NCBI GenBank assembly: GCA_005888755.1
Contig: VBBQ01000021.1
Span: 20,756 to 36,778, forward strand
DNA: 16,023 nt
Origin: Candidatus Bathyarchaeota archaeon
GTDB taxonomy: Archaea > Thermoproteota > Bathyarchaeia > 40CM-2-53-6
Direction of reading: 5' to 3'
The translations under genes were made by a program, and so were the position numbers. Numbering within the stretch: the first letter of the stretch is position 1; the number at the start of each line of letters is the position of its first letter. Positions 13,950 to 16,023 of the stretch are shown here, in pieces. The notes under the pieces are model-generated. The model worked only from the letters and a program-made list of their open reading frames with translations. It was not told the origin of the DNA and made no database searches.

Positions 13950-14492
13950 TTGACGGTTTACGTGGCTATGTTGCGAGGAATCAATGTAAGCGGGCAGAAA
14001 ATTATCAAAATGGAAACCCTCCGCGCGTCATTCGAGGCGTTGACGTTCAGCCGAGTCAGAACCTATTTTCAAACTGGAAACGTGGTCTTCGAAGCTTCGA
14101 AAGGCACCGTTGACAATTTGTCTAGAAAGATAAAAGAAAGGATTCTGGGCGACTACGCTTTTTCGGTTCCGGTGATTCTGAGAACTTCAGCCGAGATGAA
14201 GAAGATTGTTAGCGACAACCCGTTTTTGATGGAAAGAGAGATCGATCATTCAAGGCTGCACGTGACATTCCTTGCTGAACTACCGGAAAAGGCCGCTTTG
14301 GGAAAACTAGATTCTTTGAATGGGGACCCGGACCAATTCCGAATTAGGAACCGAGAAGTCTATCTTTATTGTCCAAACGGATACGGAAGGTCCAAGCTGT
14401 CAAATTCTGCCTTCGAGAAGTTGCTGTCTGTTGAAGCGACAACTCGAAACTGGAAAACCGTGAACATGCTTGTAGAGATATCATCAGTATAG
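13950..14492 (+). CDS. DUF1697 family protein
   Basis: A 180-aa protein with the signature opening of DUF1697, VYVAMLRGINVSGQKIIKME, followed by RVRTYFQTGNVVFE; the rest aligns in character with the whole domain (VPVILRTSAEMKKIV, LHVTFLAELPE, EVYLYCPNGYGRSKLSN). The C-terminal ATTRNWKTVNMLVEI is also typical, and the length matches the family's usual 175-185 residues. Function is unknown; the family is found mostly in bacteria and some archaea. The start is placed at TTG 13950 because the family opens only a few residues before YVAMLRGINV. The open frame back to 13806 overlaps the secreted protein gene and has no family character. Confidence 0.88.
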   Translation: MTVYVAMLRGINVSGQKIIKMETLRASFEALTFSRVRTYFQTGNVVFEASKGTVDNLSRKIKERILGDYAFSVPVILRTSAEMKKIVSDNPFLMEREIDHSRLHVTFLAELPEKAALGKLDSLNGDPDQFRIRNREVYLYCPNGYGRSKLSNSAFEKLLSVEATTRNWKTVNMLVEISSV

Positions 14493-14512
14493 GAATCGGC
14501 AAGATGATTGGT

Positions 14513-14523
14513 CCTAGTTTTTT
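14513..14523 (+). terminator. T-tract terminator after the DUF1697 gene
   Basis: CCTAG followed by a run of six Ts (14518-14523), about 25 bases past the stop. This is a plausible archaeal terminator, with no hairpin seen. Confidence 0.4.
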
Positions 14524-14618
14524 GACAATGGGTTTTGGTCCAACACTCTAGTCGATGGACTCCCTCTTGAAGACTATTGGTTTGAAGCAGAAATATTCCG
14601 ATCTATATCCCGATATGA

Positions 14619-14906
14619 CCGCTTCCTAGGCCAGTTCATTTTGGAGATGGGACGACAACCAATGGCACACTAACCGTGACACACAGTTATGACAAACAAG
14701 CCGTGTATTTTGCAAGACTCTTGGGAACAGACAGCCTTGGAAGGACAAACTACACCCTTTCAGAATCTCGCGTAATCATTGTCAGAACGCCGCACGATCA
14801 AGACGAACATGCAAGAACTCTGATACTTCAGATAGAATCGCCCATTTTCGGCCCTGATTCAAGATCTGAACAGGCACATCTAGAAGGGGGATTTTCCACG
14901 CTGTAA
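14619..14906 (+). pseudogene. PKD-domain gene fragment
   Basis: The frame opens after TGA 14616-14618 and reads PRPVHFGDGTTTNGTLTVTH, then SYDKQAVYFARLLGTDSLGR. This is a PKD domain: the FGDGT turn, the VTHSY strand and the LxxTDSxGRT closing strand are all recognisable. It continues as ESRVIIVRT and then an unrelated tail to the stop at 14904-14906. There is no signal peptide, partner domain or convincing start (only GTG 14676, inside the domain), so this is a leftover of a larger secreted protein gene. PKD domains mediate contacts in extracellular proteins, for example proteases and S-layer-associated proteins. Its tail overlaps the first copy of the diverged repeat. Confidence 0.6.
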
Positions 14907-14997
14907 ACGCGGATAATTTCCGATTGACGTAAGCCCGGATTGTGTTTTGATCAGCCTGTCTCGCCCATTATCAATGCTAGACAGCAAGTGCTTTGGA
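14837..14997 (+). repeat. Diverged tandem duplication, copy A
   Basis: Shared blocks with copy B: ATCGCCCATTTTCGGCCCTG at 14837-14856, ATCTGA at 14864-14869, TAAGCCC at 14930-14936, TTGATCAGC at 14947-14955, CTCGCCC at 14960-14966 and AGACAGCAA at 14979-14987. The order is kept, and the offset to copy B is 232 bases at the left end and 242 at the right. No intact coding frame or RNA family is recognised. The copy overlaps the end of the PKD fragment. Confidence 0.5.
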
Positions 14998-15068
14998 AAG
15001 AACAGGGGGTCTTAGCGACTGCTCCTCGCGTCGCATGAGTGGTTGACGCGAAACTTTCGATCCAAGAA

Positions 15069-15240
15069 ATCGCCTATTATCGGTCCTGACACCGAATCTG
15101 AGACCCATCCCTACACTGCCCGAGAGATCGTTCGTGACAGGCGACAAAACCGCTAGTTTCGCCCTGGCATCTAAGCCCAAACCGCGCCTTGATCAGCAAG
15201 ACTCGCCCGGAAACTCTGCCAGACAGCAAAACCTCCCGTC
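15069..15240 (+). repeat. Diverged tandem duplication, copy B
   Basis: Counterpart of copy A: ATCGCCTATTATCGGTCCTG at 15069-15088, ATCTGA at 15096-15101, TAAGCCC at 15172-15178, TTGATCAGC at 15189-15197, CTCGCCC at 15202-15208 and AGACAGCAA at 15221-15229. Similarity is patchy, perhaps 60% by eye, with small insertions between blocks. It ends about 70 bases before the 3' end of the RNase P RNA gene. It is probably non-coding. Apart from the two copies, the PKD fragment and short T tracts, I see nothing else between 14493 and 15297. Confidence 0.5.
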
Positions 15241-15297
15241 AGGAAAGAGGAGTATTGCGCGGAGCAACCCGCGACACACGAGCGGTTTCTCCGGATT

Positions 15298-15311
15298 CCT
15301 TTCGATAAAGG
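15298..15311 (-). terminator. Small hairpin directly 3' of RNase P RNA
   Basis: CCTTT and AAAGG form a perfect 5-bp stem with a 4-base loop (14 bases in all) just after the RNase P RNA on the minus strand. A second hairpin, CGCGG/CCGCG with a 6-base loop, follows at 15258-15273. They could mark transcript end or processing; no T tract follows. Confidence 0.3.
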
Positions 15312-15655
15312 ATTGTTTTTGGGGGCGGCGTCCCGGCTGTAACCCACCTTCTGTTTTAAGCAGCATCTGTCTAATCGGGGAACCCGCGCCTCCAGCGGAG
15401 GATCATAGGCGTCTACTGCCCCTTTCACACCGTCGCAGGGACCCGTTTCATCCTCAATTCCCAGCCCTCCATCAGCGCTCCCCGGGAGAGGGCGTATCAT
15501 CGTCATCCTGGACCGGGCAAGGTCTCGTTTCTGCGCCCCCGCACAGGCTCTCACCTGGCACCTCTTACGATCACAACGGTCTCCGCCATGTGGGTGGAGT
15601 TTCCTCAAGACCACCATCAATGGTCCTGTAACTGCTCACCGGCTCGCCGCCTATC
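15312..15655 (-). ncRNA. rnpB: RNase P RNA (archaeal type)
   Basis: This is the catalytic RNA that removes 5' leaders from pre-tRNAs. On the minus strand, conserved region I is GAGGAAACTCC (15596-15606) and conserved region V is ACAGAAGGTGGGTTAC (15339-15354). The two form helix P4 (CCACC with GGTGG, then AAC-U-CC with GGGUU around the bulged U). P1 is formed by GGCGGCG (15645-15651) with CGCCGCC (15324-15330), and may be extended by TTGTTGGG with CCCAAAAACAA. P2 can pair through CCGG on both sides. Internal landmarks include GCAGAAACGAGACC and GATGAAACGGGTCC, then CTGCGACGGTGTGAAAGG. The length of about 335-345 bases is usual for archaea. The exact ends are estimated from P1. It lies in the same orientation as, and about 75 bases downstream of, the 23S rRNA. 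Confidence 0.88.
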
Positions 15656-15729
15656 CCAACAATGATCATAACGTGCTGTGCAGAAAGGCTTCGTTCTGAT
15701 ATCGCTCCGAACGTGGACCCCACATGGGC

Positions 15730-16023
15730 CCAACACCTTGTGCGATTGGGGATCGCGGGCTGAACGTCTCGACCGAAGTCTTGACGCGTACACCCCGATT
15801 CCATCAACCCCATCTTCTATGGGAGCACTCGTCACAGTCCCACAACGCCGTCACCAGCGCTGGAATAGTTTGGACTGGAATGGTTGCCTATTTTCGGGAG
15901 AGGTTTCGGGCTTAGATGCTTTCAGCCCTTATCCTCGATAGCGTGGCTGCCCGGCAGTGCCCTGTCGGACAACCGGTAAACTAGAGGCTACGATACCCCG
16001 TTCCTCTCGTACTAGGGGCGCCT
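15730..16023 (-). rRNA. 23S ribosomal RNA, 3' end (5' part outside window)
   Basis: Reading the minus strand inward from the right edge, the sarcin-ricin loop AGTACGAGAGGAAC is at 16000-16013. It is followed by CACTGCCGGGCAGC, then GATAAGGGCTGAAAGCATCT and AAGCCCGAAACCTCTCCCGA. These are universal landmarks of the last 250-300 bases of 23S rRNA. Beyond them, GTTGATGGAATCGGGGTGTA matches the start of the closing helices. The 3' end is estimated at 15722-15740, from the distance past the loop. No 5S rRNA or tRNA follows. Confidence 0.93.

Noticed and set aside
15134-15631. 165-aa plus-strand and 149-aa minus-strand open frames
   Set aside because: They cover the RNase P RNA and copy B of the repeat, with protein-like features absent.
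15656-15729. tRNA or 5S rRNA between 23S rRNA and RNase P RNA
   Set aside because: No T-arm, anticodon arm or 5S landmarks could be found in the 75 bases.
1-16023. CRISPR array or insertion sequence
   Set aside because: No regularly spaced identical repeats, no transposase-like protein and no terminal inverted repeats were seen; the only mobile element is the intein.

Overview
The window looks archaeal. It holds the end of an A-type (V-like) ATP synthase operon, an archaeal-type RNase P RNA, the 3' end of a 23S rRNA gene, a fused indolepyruvate:ferredoxin oxidoreductase, TATA-box-like promoters, short-leader genes and many GTG/TTG starts. The base composition is mixed (about 50% GC by eye). 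Several secreted-protein types resemble those common in soil microbes, which suggests a mesophilic soil or sediment member of the Thermoproteota/Bathyarchaeia/Nitrososphaeria side of the Archaea. That placement is inference. The partial 23S at the right edge would settle it.

Layout, left to right. 1-1241 (+): C-terminal third of ATP synthase subunit B, then subunit D, overlapping by one base. 1273-1447 (+): remains of a small two-helix membrane protein broken by a frameshift. 1483-3897 (-): a probable operon of an unknown 127-aa protein, a CPA2/Kef-type cation:proton antiporter, a 63-aa two-helix membrane protein and an SRPBCC (START-like) protein. 3989-4937 (-): a secreted cohesin-like/Ig-like protein gene broken by a TAG codon and a T7 frameshift. 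5024-5398 (-): a small zinc-ribbon protein. 5607-7872 (+): two adjacent ThyX-family genes, the second split by a 357-aa homing-endonuclease intein exactly in the RHRX7S signature. 7894-8472 (-): a GtrA-like membrane protein. 8612-12229 (-): the 1205-aa fused indolepyruvate oxidoreductase. Divergent from it, 12433-13443 (+): a membrane-anchored metzincin-like protease, then a 96-aa secreted protein (13540-13830) and a DUF1697 protein (13950-14492). 14493-15311: gene-poor, with a PKD-domain gene fragment and a diverged tandem duplication of about 235-240 bp. 15312-15655 (-): RNase P RNA, lying directly downstream of the 23S rRNA 3' end (about 15730-16023, -).

The most interesting points are three. 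(1) The ThyX pair: the first protein keeps the GHxxxxEH segment but has no RHR motif, while the second keeps RHRX7S and the C-terminal substrate-binding segment but has lost the GH histidine. This suggests a divided, heteromeric flavin-dependent thymidylate synthase whose catalytic half also depends on intein splicing. (2) RNase P RNA is placed right behind 23S rRNA, with no recognisable 5S or tRNA between them. (3) The otherwise near-universal P4 core pair of RNase P RNA is swapped from G-C to C-G by changes on both strands.
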